64,000 nt of DNA. Origin: Chondrilla cf. caribensis (taxonomy: Eukaryota > Porifera > Demospongiae > Chondrillida > Chondrillidae). Positions 1 through 10,821 of the stretch are shown one piece after another. Within the stretch, counting starts at the first letter, position 1, and the number at the start of each line of letters is the position of its first letter. The notes under the pieces are model-generated. The model was not told the DNA's origin and searched no databases. It saw only the letters and a list, made by a program, of their open reading frames with translations. Where the stretch lies: assembly GCA_964020155.1 (NCBI GenBank), contig OZ026547.1:2993631-3057630 (forward strand). The letters run 5' to 3'. The position numbers and the translations under genes are program-made.

Positions 1-278
1 ACATGTGCGTTTGTGCGTGTGCATGTGTATGTATGTTTGTGTTTATATGTGCTTGTATTTTGTGTGTGTATTACATGCATGTGTATGCATACGTGTGTAT
101 ACATTTGTATATGTGCAAATAATATTAACTAGATATGAGCTGTAAACGTTAATGTTGGCTCTTAACGGCTATGGTGCGTAATTTAAAATTTTATAATTAA
201 TAATTATGCATGTGCCTAGAAATATAGTAATTGAATGTGGAATCAATGTTTATGAGATGAATTGAAATGAATATTGTT

Positions 279-966
279 TTACTTGAGCTTTTGAAGGGCA
301 TCGGTGAGCGTAAATATATCCTGTCTGATGTCATGACTGAGCTTCAGTATCTGCTCCTTGGTGTCCAGTATCTCAATGCACTGGGTGTAGGGGTTGTAGC
401 GGGTGGTGAAGGGTCTGGGAATGGTGGCAGCATAACTCCTGTACAATGAGAAGTAGACATGTGTCACATGCCCACATATCTGAAGTGAATCACAAATATT
501 ATAATTACACTCAAATGATGTTATACAGTAACTTCTCTGACACACATACACATAATTATAACTCCTGTACAATGAGATGTAGACATGTATAACATCCACG
601 CGTATCTGAAGTGAACACAAATAATATAAGATTACTGCTACAGTCAAATGTTAGGAGTGCGGATGTGCATGTAGGACGATTATATAGCAAATAGTGAAAT
701 GTTGGGAATGGTAGAGAAACACCCATCAATAGAGGAGAGTGCAGTTTATATACGTATACATACATACATGTATCATAATAATAATAATAATAATAATATT
801 AATAATATTAATATTATTAATAATAATGATAATATTATGCATGATGTTATAATATGTCTATGTGTGTATGTTCACATACGTATACACACGTGTGTGCACG
901 TGAACACACATGCAACATGCACACACACACAAAATTGCATGCATACACACACACACACACACAACA

Positions 967-1020
<54 letters not shown>

Positions 1021-2209
1021 CAACAACAACAACAACACACACGCACAACAACACACACACACATACTTCACTTTGTCCTTGGCATCTTGAAAGCTCTCAG
1101 CCAGAAAGTAACAAGACTGCATCCCTTCAAGTATATACTTCTGACTGAAAGTCTCGGTTGGCTCAACGGGTCTAACGTCTTGATTGTCTGTGAGACAACG
1201 CTGGATAGAGAAAAAGCAGTAGCTATCATTATACATAACATACAGTGTATATATACAGTACTGTACTGTATATTATACAGTACACACTTTACACACAGCG
1301 TATAATATACTGTTTAAACAATACATACAGTACCACAGTACACTATTATACACACAGTATACTATACAATACATTCGTACACACGGCACATACAGAATAC
1401 ACACAGTGCGCACAGTACATAGTATACATAGTACACACAGTATATACAGTATATACCGTACACATAATACACACAGTACATACAGTACACACAGTTATTT
1501 TTAATTTTTTTCATAGTATTATTATTAAAATAGTACACACAGTACATGCAGTAATTCGCAACTCGCCAAGGCTTTTATTATGAAAAACTAATATATTATA
1601 TTTGTATAATTATATGAATGACATGGCATGACTTGCTCTTATTTCATCTGCATGACTCTAGTATAGTTTTACTATTATATTAATGATTCAACAATTCCAA
1701 TTTCCTTTCTATTTATTTGTATAACATTATATTTGTATTTATTTATTTTACTTCATTTTATTTATTTTATTGATTTTATTTTATTTATTTTATTTGTTAT
1801 GTATTTATCTTTCTGGGTGCCTTTATAGTAGCCACTGGCTATTGGTTCCCCAGTATAATAAAGATTACCTAACCTAATTACCTAACCTAAGTAATATAAT
1901 ATTATATTTTTGCATAAAGTGGATAATTGTATGAAATCGAAATGTAAGATGTGACAATACATACATACATACAATACACACAGTACATGCAGCACACACA
2001 GTACACACAGCACATACAGTACATACAGTATATACAGTACACACAGTATATACAGCACACACGGCACACACCGTACACACAACACACACAGTACACACAG
2101 TACATAATCGAACCTGAAGTTCTCCAAACGAGGACAGGAGTCCTGCTCCATAAGCCTTGGTCTTACCATTCTCCTTACACAAGCCAAACTCAATAGTGAA
2201 CCAGTACAA
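279..2209 (-). CDS. Aromatic amino acid hydroxylase, three C-terminal exons only (partial)
   Basis: Three minus-strand exons, 2114-2209, 1067-1200 and 279-438, join in frame with GT/AG borders and end at a TAA (279-281). They encode the C-terminal catalytic and tetramerisation part of the biopterin-dependent Phe/Trp hydroxylase family. Visible motifs are [57 protein letters not shown] and a terminal amphipathic helix ending LTDALQKLK, very close to animal phenylalanine hydroxylase. The family hydroxylates Phe, Tyr or Trp using Fe(II), O2 and tetrahydrobiopterin. The introns are filled with CA-type simple repeats. Exons for the regulatory domain and the iron-binding His/His/Glu core should lie above 2209. 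I could not recognise them before the FReD cluster begins, so this may be a truncated copy. Phe versus Trp specificity cannot be decided. Confidence 0.8.
905..1064. repeat. CA/CAA microsatellite in hydroxylase intron
   Basis: Long CA tract broken by a short CAA run, next to the donor of the 1067-1200 exon. The polyHis/polyThr/polyCys open frames across it are artefacts. Confidence 0.9.
1240..2110. repeat. ACAGTAC/ACACAGTA-type degenerate minisatellite within hydroxylase intron
   Basis: Two blocks (about 1240-1560 and 1950-2106) of short units built from TACAGTACACACAG, separated by TTTAT-rich sequence. The motif resembles the larger arrays at 15.2 kb, 44.4 kb and 58.9 kb. There is no coding evidence. 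Confidence 0.6.
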
Positions 2210-2619
2210 CTAAATGTGGGGTATGGATGTACTAATAGTATTATATACAGTATACGTATAAATAATATAGTTGTATAGAAATATATAGTTATCCACATAC
2301 ATCGTATGCATACAGATAGTGTACATATACTTGTACAGGAATGTTCACAATGAAACACAACACAATGCTAGTCCCCATGTACAGTGAGTATGACTGATAG
2401 AGGATTTGAAGCTATGGGGGGGTATTGATTTGTGTATGTAGCCACACTCAATGACCTTGCTGTTTGTTACAATATTTTGATCTGCTATGTCATGGCAAGC
2501 TAGAACGGCAAACAGTGATATCGAGTCCAGATTAGGATGTATGTGTACGTATGTACATGAGGTTCATTGAAAGGTTCCATACCATATGTACTGTACATGC
2601 AGTATTAATCACTGTAATA

Positions 2620-2900
2620 CATATACATACATGTTACTTCCGGTTGATAAAGGAGGCTGTGGATATATCACTATAATATATACCAGACACCAGGAAGAGA
2701 ATCGTATCCTCTAATGTCTCTAACGACCAGCCAGTTGTATCATAGCTGGTATGTAGCCGTCTTTGGAACACATGCACTCAACTATTATGCATGTACATGC
2801 ACATGCAGTTTACATTTCTGCTGCATTTTGAGTCATGCTCACCTACCGATCATTCCCAGGCTATACCACCATTTTATCCTTATATCCCCAAGGCTTGAAT
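2620..2900. repeat. Dispersed repeat, second copy at 63470-63740
   Basis: About 280 bp that reads almost the same near both ends of the window (shared stretches such as CCTTATATCCC and AGGCTTGAATGAACAGGGG). No terminal repeats or coding motif seen. Confidence 0.6.
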
Positions 2901-3147
2901 GAACAGGGGATGACCCCTGGTCTTCTCTAAATCTCCAATCTCTGTAGAGAAATTGGACACAATTTAAATGGCATACATATTATACATATGTAGTATGTCT
3001 TCACATATATATAATATACAGTGAATACAGTAGTATATATCAATTGACTTGATTATTACACCTTAATTTTGTATACATGAAAAGTGTGCATGGGACCTCA
3101 CATAGAGTGATCACTCTATCCTACATACATACTGGGTATATACACAG

Positions 3148-3600
3148 GTGCATCAGCACCGAATAAACAATGTAGAGAGCCCTATCTCAAAGGATGAAAC
3201 ACATGGATGACACTTAACATTGCATTGATTGTACAATAATCACCAAATATGTCTGTTCATTCTACAGGTCCTGACCCTACACCTCGTGACTGTAGAGAGG
3301 CCTATCTGAATGGGTGCAGGAAAGATGGAGTCTACACTATTGACCCTGGATGCGGACAAGTGTTTAATGTCTTCTGCGATATGAACAAAGGACGGGGGAA
3401 CTGTCTTCCAGTCAAGAATGGATGAATCTGTGGATTTCTACAGGAATTGGGCAGACTACGTAGCAGGGTTTGGACAGCTGAAGGGTGAACATTGGCTTGG
3501 CTTAGAGAATCTTGTTTGCATCACTACCAGACTGACTGATATACAGTTTAATATAGAAACATCATGTACTGATTGTGAGGTTTATATAGTATGACAGACG
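3148..3600 (+). pseudogene. FReD locus 1: fibrinogen-domain exon relic
   Basis: A 3' splice site at 3266-3267 is followed by an FReD exon start (PDPTPRDCREAYLNGC, then [17 protein letters not shown]). A single-base shift after FNVFCDM puts it out of frame. The rest (RNWADYVAGFGQLKGEHWLGL) is readable only in another frame and then diverges into a block repeated at 6085 and 10325. A second short relic of an FReD exon start sits at 3148-3200. No signal-peptide exon or promoter lies upstream. Family role: secreted carbohydrate or acetyl-group binding lectins, often immune. This copy is dead. Confidence 0.75.
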
Positions 3601-3865
3601 GACAACACTGATCAGTTCACCACAGTGCATAAGTCAGGGGCAGTGAAGTATACCAACTACCGGAAATTGCTTATAGAAATGTTAGGCTTATTCAATAAAT
3701 CAGTACAATGAAATATGACACCTTGTTAAAAGGAATACATTCGGTAAAGAAAATTGTTTATAGAACTTCGAACCTATCATTGGATACACAGAATACATGA
3801 AAATTCACTTACTGAAACACAAAACACACACCACTTGTTATTCTTTCAGAAAGGTGACATTAGGT

Positions 3866-4020
3866 GTGTTACTGTCATGACAACACAACTCCCACATGTA
3901 CACACCCACTGACCAATGCTATAAAAGAATACCACTCAACACACAGAAACAGCAAGTAAGAGAGAACAAGGAGAAAGAGAACACTGACTACAGAGAACGT
4001 TACAGCTCAGGAACAAAAAC
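3866..4020 (+). promoter_or_regulatory. Type A FReD promoter and 5'UTR, locus 2, X-box damaged
   Basis: CCAAT (3913) and TATAAAAG (3920-3927) are followed by the conserved 5'UTR. Compared with the locus 4 and 10 promoters, about 17 bp are missing here, so GTTAC runs straight into TGTCATGAC and the X-box right half is lost. Confidence 0.7.
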
Positions 4021-5334
4021 ATGATCAACTTTAGTCATGGATCAACAACTATTGCCATACTTTTACTAGCTACTACAGCATATTGACAATGTGAGTACAA
4101 TCTACACTCAATTACAGTAAAAGGCAGAAAAAATAACATATAGTACTCCAAGAGTTCTACTGTAACAGTTGTATGAGATATGGATACTGATACAGGTGTT
4201 ATAGTGTACCTTATATCATAGCAAACAGTCATTTCAAACTGTTATTCATCATACTGCTATCTAGTTTAGTATTAAACTACATGCAAGTACTTTATTACAG
4301 AATTTTCCTTCTTGAGAACACATACTGTTGAAAGTACAGGTGCTTAAGGAGAGAAAACGTGTGTGAACAAATCACACACAGATATGGGTATATACATATG
4401 GGCACAGTATGTTCTTTATGTATTCAATATACAGTGCAAGCAGTATGTGTATACCATAATGACTGGATTATTACACACTGTAATACATGTAATGTGTGGG
4501 ACCTCGCATATGGTGACTACTCTATATTACATAAGTACTGGATGTACTTACACAGGTCCATCAACACCAAATAAACATTGTAGAGAAGCCTATCTTAAAG
4601 AATGTAGACAAAAAAGACAGCTAACATTACATTGATTGTACCATAATCACCAAAATATGTGTGTCTATTCTACAGGTCCTGACCCTACACCTCGTGACTG
4701 TAGAGAGGCCTATCTGAATGGGTGCAGGAAAGATGGAGTCTACACTATTGACCCTGGGTGTGGAAAACCGTTTAACGTCTTCTGCGATATGAAGAATGGA
4801 GGGTGGACCGTTTTCCAAAGAAGAAGGGACGGATCTGAGGATTTCTACAGGAACTGGGCAGATTACGTTGCTGGATTTGGGAACCTCAAGAGAGAATTCT
4901 GGCTTGGACTGGATCATATACACTGTTTGACCTCAGCAGCACCGAGAACAGAACTAAGAGTTGATTTAGCCGATTTCCAAGGGGACTACAAATATGCTCA
5001 ATATCATTTCTTCTCTGTTGGCAACAGTGGAACAAACTACAGACTAAACATAGCAGGTTATACAGGAAATGCCGGGGATGCCATGATATCTTCATACAAT
5101 ATAAATGGTATGCAGTTTAGCACTAAAGATAGAGACAATGATCGGTTGAGTAGTGGAAGCTGTGCTAGTAGTAATCACCGTCAAGGAGCATGGTGGTACA
5201 ACTCTTGTACCTATTCCAACCTCAATGGTCTGTATCGCAGTGGACTTAGTAGTGTTAAAGGAGTAGTTTGGTATACTTTTCGCAGTAATATTGCTCTGAA
5301 GTTTGCTCAAATGAAGCTCCGTTTCCGCAACTAA
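4021..5334 (+). pseudogene. FReD locus 2: secreted fibrinogen-related protein with nonsense codon in signal exon
   Basis: Exon 1 is 4021-4090 (signal peptide, MINFSHGSTTIAIL...), donor GTGAGT at 4091; exon 2 is 4676-5334. The phase-1 junction makes a Cys codon. Exon 2 is a complete FReD of about 219 residues: [60 protein letters not shown], the calcium-site-like DRDND with a following Cys, and WWYNSC. In exon 1 the codon that is GGA in all sister copies is TGA (4084-4086), just before the signal cleavage region, so the predicted protein stops at about 21 residues. A duplicated partial exon start (4556-4615) lies in the intron. Unless sequencing error or readthrough applies, this copy is inactivated. 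Confidence 0.85.
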
Positions 5335-5939
5335 AACAATTACCAATGGTCATAAATACACTGTGTGCAATCATAGGATTAATGGAAACACACACGATAA
5401 CTAACTCTACACATACACTAACATTAGGTAGATTGGCTTATATTTACCATGTGTGTTATGATCAATGATGTAATCTTTTAATGAGTGAATATAATGAGAT
5501 TCATTACAGGAAGTGATTAAATGGAGGCTGGAACATGATTTGTAACAATAATATCATTACAAATATACACATATTGTACATGTAATTTTGGTGAGAATTA
5601 TTTAGTGGTTGAGACATGGACACCAGAGCAGTATGACATATAAAATCACATCACATTTTTGAATGAAACTTACTACAATGATTCAAAAAACACTACATAC
5701 AGTACAACACCACAAGAAATGCAAGTTATTATTCCATATACTAATTTGATAAATTGAAGCCTTGTTTAGGATTATCCTGGTATTATCGTAAACATCACTA
5801 AACTACATATCCTTCTAATATGTGCAAGATATAACTACTTAATTTGACTAATTGATTATGGAAGTCTGGCTCTGTAAACATGTCATGACTGAAATAAGTG
5901 GAGTCATGCTATTTCCATGACAATTATCATTCTGTCATG

Positions 5940-6085
5940 ACAACTGAACACAACTCCCACATGTACACACCCACTAACCAATGCTAACACACCACTCAAC
6001 ACACAAAAACAACAAGTAAGTGAGATTAAGGAGAAAGAGAACATTGACTACAGAATGTTACAGCTCAGGAACAGAGGTTGTACTT
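5940..6085 (+). promoter_or_regulatory. Orphan type A FReD promoter/5'UTR relic without TATA box
   Basis: Same sequence as other type A promoters (CACAACTCCCACATGTACAC, CCAAT, then the 5'UTR AGGAGAAAGAGAACA), but the TATAAAAG segment is missing. The 5'UTR runs into a non-exon block at about 6070, so no signal-peptide exon follows. Confidence 0.7.
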
Positions 6086-6118
6086 TATATAGAAACATCA
6101 TGTAGTGATTGTGAGGTT

Positions 6119-6127
6119 TATATAGTA
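6119..6127. repeat. LINE target-site duplication, left copy
   Basis: TATATAGTA, repeated at 9410-9418. The uninterrupted site (GAGGTTTATATAGTATGACAG) exists at 3577-3597. Confidence 0.8.
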
Positions 6128-9100
6128 CTAGCAAGTGAGCCCGCCGAAGGCGAGCTCACCTGCTACGGCGAGTTGTTCGAATCTTCGCTGGTGACAACAA
6201 AGGGTGGTTGCTATAACGACGGTAAGTTTAAAATGTGATCGTTGGAAGGCAGCCAACTGAATCGTCCGATAACTGGAAGTCACTGGGACGATAATTAAAA
6301 AAGGCCATCATCCGCAAAGGAAAAAACGGAAATCGACGGTACTCCTCATTGACAGTTAGATGGTAGATTTTAACCCGTGGAAGACACTTCCCGAACCGTA
6401 CTTCGTAATCCCTGAGAGTTTGGCGGCGCCCTGTCCGGTAGTTTTTGCCCGAATCGCGAACAAACAAACAAACGAACTGAATTATATATATCTGAATCTG
6501 TAGTAGATTATAAAATCTGTAGTAGATTATTGCATTACACAGATAGATAACATGAATGATTTGAAGAATTTCGAGGTAGTAACAATGAATGATTTCTGTG
6601 AAATTAGCAATAGAGATATCCTAACTAGGAAGCCTGATCATTCACTTCTAAGATGGGCCATCGTAGTTTCAGATAGTGTTAGAGATAGGAATGAGTCTTT
6701 GGATGATGAAAACACTATGAACAAGATAATCTGGACCTATCCAAACAATAATGAGGAAGAATACTTGGAACAACTGCAACCTAAACTGAAGAATTTGGAA
6801 AATAAGTTAGGAAATAACATGGGTGCTATTAACATTGATGAAATGTATGAGGAGTTTTGTGGGTCTGTTTTTGAGTGCTTGGAACGCAAGCCAATTAAGC
6901 CAATTAGCAAGAGAAGGTTGAGGAAGAGTAAACCTTGGTTTAATAGAGATTTGTGGAGGTTGAGGAAAGAATTCCATGGTGCGGAAAGAAAATGGCTAAA
7001 AGGGAAAATTGAAAGGAGGAAGTATATACAAAGTAGAAATGAATATAAGAGGGAGGTTGAAAAGGCTAAGCATGCTTTCGAGAAGGATCTATGTGCTGAA
7101 CTAGATGAATTGGAGGGGAGAAATCCTAGTAAATGGTGGAAGAAGGTCAAGGGGCTTATGGGTAATGATAAATATAAGGTGGATTTTAATAAGGTAGTAG
7201 ATTGCAGGGGCAACTTAATTGAAGGGAAGGACAAGGTTTTTGATATTTGGACGAGTCATTTCAATGAGCTGCTGAATAATCAAGATGATCAAAATAATAA
7301 TACAAGAGATACAGATTCTGAATTAGATGTAACAGGTGGTAGTAGGGGAAAATTTGATGAGTTAGATAGGCCACTAGATAAAGAGGAGGTAGAGAAAGCT
7401 ATTAGAGACGTGCGTCTGAATGCGGCTCCAGGGCAAGATATGATTATAGGAAAATGGGTAAAAAATGGGGTAGTAACAGATTTCACCTTCAAGTTTTGTG
7501 AGAAGTGTTTAGAGTTAGGTCAGATTCCCAATGCCTGGAGAAATGGTTATATTGTGCCAATTCCTAAAGGGACTTCAAAAGGTGTGCCAGACCCTAGAAA
7601 ATTTAGAGGCATTAGTGTACTTTCGGTTGTATATAAGATATTCTGTACAGTTGTGAAAAATAGGCTCATTGAGGTAGCAGAATCAAATGGGTTATTATGT
7701 GAGGAACAGAATGGTTTTAGAAAGGGTAGGGGGTGTGTAGATAATATTTTGATGTTATCGTTGCTGGGATCAAAGTACTCGAAAGTAGGGGATGGTCTAA
7801 GGTGTGGCTTTATTGATTTACAGAAGGCATATGATTCAGTCAACAGAGACAAATTATGGGATAAGTTGGGGAAAATGGGAATCAAAGGCAAATTGTTAGA
7901 ATGTATGCAATCGATTTATGAAGACGTGACATGTACTGTGAAGCTTGGGGAGGAATGTGGGAAGTCTTTTTGTGTACAATCTGGCCTACGCCAAGGATGC
8001 GTACTATCTCCCTTGTTGTTTAGATTGTATATAAATGAATTACCACAACTTTTAAAAGATAATGGGCTTGGAGTTAAAGTGGATGAAGGTACAAAAGTAC
8101 CAGGGCTATTATATGCAGATGATCTTGCAATTTTTGCTGATAGTGATGATAATTTGAATAAAGCTTTTGATGTGGTTAATGAGTGGTGTAAGGTTTGTGA
8201 TCTGAAAGTGAATGTTGAGAAATGTAATGTAATACATTTTAGAAGGAAAAAGACAGAACAAACCAGATGTGTCTTCAAAATTGGAGAACAAATAATTCAG
8301 ACAACACAATCTTACAAATATCTTGGGGTAGTATTGAATGAATTCTTAGAAGACAAAGCAATGATTAGTGAGGCATTGAATAAGGGAAGGAAGGCTTTAT
8401 ACGAGGTAATAAGAATGAAAAGACAAATAGGACAGATAGGATGGAGGTCATTTTCCAAATTATTCATGAGTCTAGTTCTACCAAGTATGATGTATGGTTG
8501 TGAAGTGTGGGGGTTAATGGGAAAGCATGGTAAACAATTAGAAAGAGTACAATTGACAGCGATTCGAAATTTCTTGGGAGTACATTCAAAATTTCCAATC
8601 CCAGCTTTAGAACTAGAAGCAGGATGGTTGCCAATTAGGTGGGAAATTCAGCTACGGGCCTTCAGATTGTGGATGAAGATTGAAAGAATGGGAGATAACA
8701 GACTGATAAAGAAAATAGTTAGATCGACTTGGGAAGATAGTGATTGGGGAATAGGGATTAGGAAATTTGCATTATGGTTTGGGGTAGAAGAGCATGAGAT
8801 AAGAGCAAAGTTATTCGAGGGATTGAATAATTATCAAGTTGATTCAATAGTAAGATCTAGTATTTGGAGAGCTGTTAGAGGTGAATGGGGTGAAGCAGTT
8901 AAAAACAAAAGTAAATTAGAATGGTGGAGGAGGGAGTTGACAGAGAGCGGAGATAGACTTGGGGAAGGCAGGGGAGGGATTGTATACATAGAGGATAGAT
9001 CCTGTAGGAGATTAGGGGCTGAATTAAGGGCAGGGTGTTGTAAATTGGAAGTGGAGATGGGTAGATGGAGAGGAAATAAGAGGGATGATAGAATTTGCAA

Positions 9101-9409
9101 ATTATGTGGAGAGGGAATTGAAGACGAAAAGCACTTTTTAACAATATGCACAAAGCTTGATTTGCATAGGGTTTGGATGAGAGAGGAAGAGAATCTTGAA
9201 AACTTGAATGAGGATGAAAAGAGTAACATGATTTTGAAGAGTTTGGAAATGCCCAAGATTGCCAGATTTGTTCTAAATATGTGGAAATCTAGAAAGGAGC
9301 TATTAAAATTTAGTAAATAGGTACTAAATAACTTTTGGAATTTTTTATTTAGTGCTATTTTGGGCAACTGTCCTACAATGCACTTTAATAACAATAATAA
9401 TAATAATAA
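6128..9409 (+). mobile_element. Non-LTR (LINE) retrotransposon, 3,282 bp, flanked by 9-bp target duplication
   Basis: Bounded by TATATAGTA direct repeats, and two empty-site paralogues at 3.57 kb and 10.37 kb define the insertion. The 5' leader (6128-6551) is clearly more GC-rich than its surroundings. It opens with a hairpin, GTGAGC..CGCC-GAA-GGCG..GCTCAC (about 6134-6158). One long ORF (6552-9320) follows, then a 3'UTR and an AAT-repeat tail, typical of several LINE clades. The target duplication encloses the leader, so the leader was mobilised together with the ORF. Confidence 0.88.
6552..9320 (+). CDS. LINE reverse transcriptase ORF, 922 aa, endonuclease mostly absent
   Basis: Encodes the element's reverse transcriptase for target-primed insertion. 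The N-terminus (DHSLLRWAIVVSD, about residue 30) looks like the very end of an APE-type endonuclease (the S/PDH...L motif); the rest of that domain is not encoded. A basic linker follows. RT motifs include FRGISVLSVVYKIF, GFRKGRGCVDNI, FIDLQKAYDSVN, SGLRQGCVLSPLL, and catalytic YADD at about 521-524. The C-terminus has a CCHC-type finger (CKLC...H....C) near residue 855. The frame is fully open. The ATG at 6552 is the first good start. No RNase H is recognised, and the clade is undecided (CR1/Jockey/I-like). Confidence 0.9.
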   Translation: MNDLKNFEVVTMNDFCEISNRDILTRKPDHSLLRWAIVVSDSVRDRNESLDDENTMNKIIWTYPNNNEEEYLEQLQPKLKNLENKLGNNMGAINIDEMYEEFCGSVFECLERKPIKPISKRRLRKSKPWFNRDLWRLRKEFHGAERKWLKGKIERRKYIQSRNEYKREVEKAKHAFEKDLCAELDELEGRNPSKWWKKVKGLMGNDKYKVDFNKVVDCRGNLIEGKDKVFDIWTSHFNELLNNQDDQNNNTRDTDSELDVTGGSRGKFDELDRPLDKEEVEKAIRDVRLNAAPGQDMIIGKWVKNGVVTDFTFKFCEKCLELGQIPNAWRNGYIVPIPKGTSKGVPDPRKFRGISVLSVVYKIFCTVVKNRLIEVAESNGLLCEEQNGFRKGRGCVDNILMLSLLGSKYSKVGDGLRCGFIDLQKAYDSVNRDKLWDKLGKMGIKGKLLECMQSIYEDVTCTVKLGEECGKSFCVQSGLRQGCVLSPLLFRLYINELPQLLKDNGLGVKVDEGTKVPGLLYADDLAIFADSDDNLNKAFDVVNEWCKVCDLKVNVEKCNVIHFRRKKTEQTRCVFKIGEQIIQTTQSYKYLGVVLNEFLEDKAMISEALNKGRKALYEVIRMKRQIGQIGWRSFSKLFMSLVLPSMMYGCEVWGLMGKHGKQLERVQLTAIRNFLGVHSKFPIPALELEAGWLPIRWEIQLRAFRLWMKIERMGDNRLIKKIVRSTWEDSDWGIGIRKFALWFGVEEHEIRAKLFEGLNNYQVDSIVRSSIWRAVRGEWGEAVKNKSKLEWWRRELTESGDRLGEGRGGIVYIEDRSCRRLGAELRAGCCKLEVEMGRWRGNKRDDRICKLCGEGIEDEKHFLTICTKLDLHRVWMREEENLENLNEDEKSNMILKSLEMPKIARFVLNMWKSRKELLKFSK

Positions 9410-9816
9410 TATATAGTATGACAGACAGACAACACTGATCAGTTCACCACAGTGCATATGTCAGGGGCAGTGAAGTATACCAACTACTGGGCAAATTGCT
9501 TATGGAAATGTTGGACATATTCAATAAATCATTACATTGATATATGACACCTCGTTGATAGGAATACATTCTTTGAAGAAAATTGTTTATACAACCTAAA
9601 CCCCATCACTGGAGACACAAAATACTTGAAAATTCACTTACCAAAAATCGAATTAGATTGAAATATGACACCTCATTGATAGGAATACATTCTTTGAAGA
9701 AAATTGCTTATAGACCCTTATTGAACCTATCATTGGAGACACAAGAATACAATAAAATTCACTTTCTGAAAACACACCATTTGTTATTTGCTCAGGGAGG
9801 AGGGTGACATCACGTG

Positions 9817-9890
9817 TGTTACCAAGGCAACCAACATATTGTCATAACAACACAACTCCCACATGCACACACCCACTAATCAATGAAACA
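9817..9890 (+). promoter_or_regulatory. Type A promoter relic with intact X-box, no TATA
   Basis: GTTACCAAGGCAACC at 9818-9832, then CACAACTCCCACATGCACAC. The CCAAT/TATA part has decayed (CAATGAAACAC). Upstream block of locus 3, probably a duplicate. Confidence 0.55.
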
Positions 9891-10319
9891 CAATATACAT
9901 TGTACAGTATATACATGATCACAATACAGTATGCACTGTACAGTATGTACAGATGTCATGTACATTACTTCATCACATTGTTTATGGTCAGGAATGCTGT
10001 TAGTAAGTACAAGCTACAGGTTGCGGGCTACAACAGAACTGCCTGAGACAGTATTATCAGCAGCCACAAAATCAATGGAATGGCACTCTCCACATGACAA
10101 TGACAATGACTTGACTTTTATATAAATTGTAACTTTATACAGCTTGTTCAGTTCATCACTAAGTAAAGAAGGATTCTCTGGAGCACATACCTCACACACC
10201 ACATGTGCTACCTAATTGAGCATTGATACCTGTATGAACACTGTTCATAACATATCAACAACTGCACAAATGTAGTGATTATGAACACTGCATAGTGCTA
10301 GTAAGTTTATGTATGTATG

Positions 10320-10660
10320 ACTGCACAGAGGTTGTATTTTATATAGAAACATCATGTACTGATTGTGAGGTTTTTATAGTATGACAGACGGACAACACTG
10401 ATCAGTTCACCACAGTGCATAAGTCAATTGGCAGTGAAGTATACCAACTACGGGGCAAATTGCTTATAGATATGTTTGACTTATTCATTCGATCATTACA
10501 TTGGCCTTGCTTATAGGAATACATTCTTTGAAGTAAATTGTTTACAGAACTTTAAACCTACAAACAATCACTGGAGACATAGAATACATAAAAATTCACT
10601 TTCTGAAAACACAAAACACACCACTTGTTATTTCTTCAGAAAAGAGGGTGACATCAAGTG
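10320..10660. repeat. Third copy of the FReD upstream block (others at 3550 and 6085+9419)
   Basis: Shares GATTGTGAGGTTTTTATAG, then GATCAGTTCACCACAGTGCA and TTCACTTTCTGAAAACAC with the other copies. In one of these copies the LINE has landed. A faint FReD-like reading is possible but I cannot support a gene. Confidence 0.6.
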
Positions 10661-10821
10661 TATCACCAAGGCAACCACCATACTTTCATGACAACACAAC
10701 TCCCACATGTACACACCCACTAACCAATGCTATAAAAGAACACCACCACAGAAACAGCAAGAGAGATCAAGGAGAAAGAGAACAATGACTACAGAGAACG
10801 TTACAGCTCAGGAACAAGAAC
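10660..10821 (+). promoter_or_regulatory. Type A FReD promoter and 5'UTR, locus 3
   Basis: X-box-like CACCAAGGCAACC (10664-10676), CCAAT (10724) and TATAAAAG (10731-10738), then the conserved 5'UTR ending GGAACAAGAAC before the ATG. Confidence 0.75.

Noticed and set aside
699..1305. ORFs of His/Thr/Val/Cys repeats on both strands
   Set aside because: They are translations of CA/GT microsatellites; the same holds at 19.3, 25.5, 31.3, 32.9, 41.0, 43.3 and 56.0 kb.
9583..10125. Small plus-strand ORFs between the LINE and locus 3
   Set aside because: They fall in the duplicated FReD upstream block and are not conserved in frame between copies.
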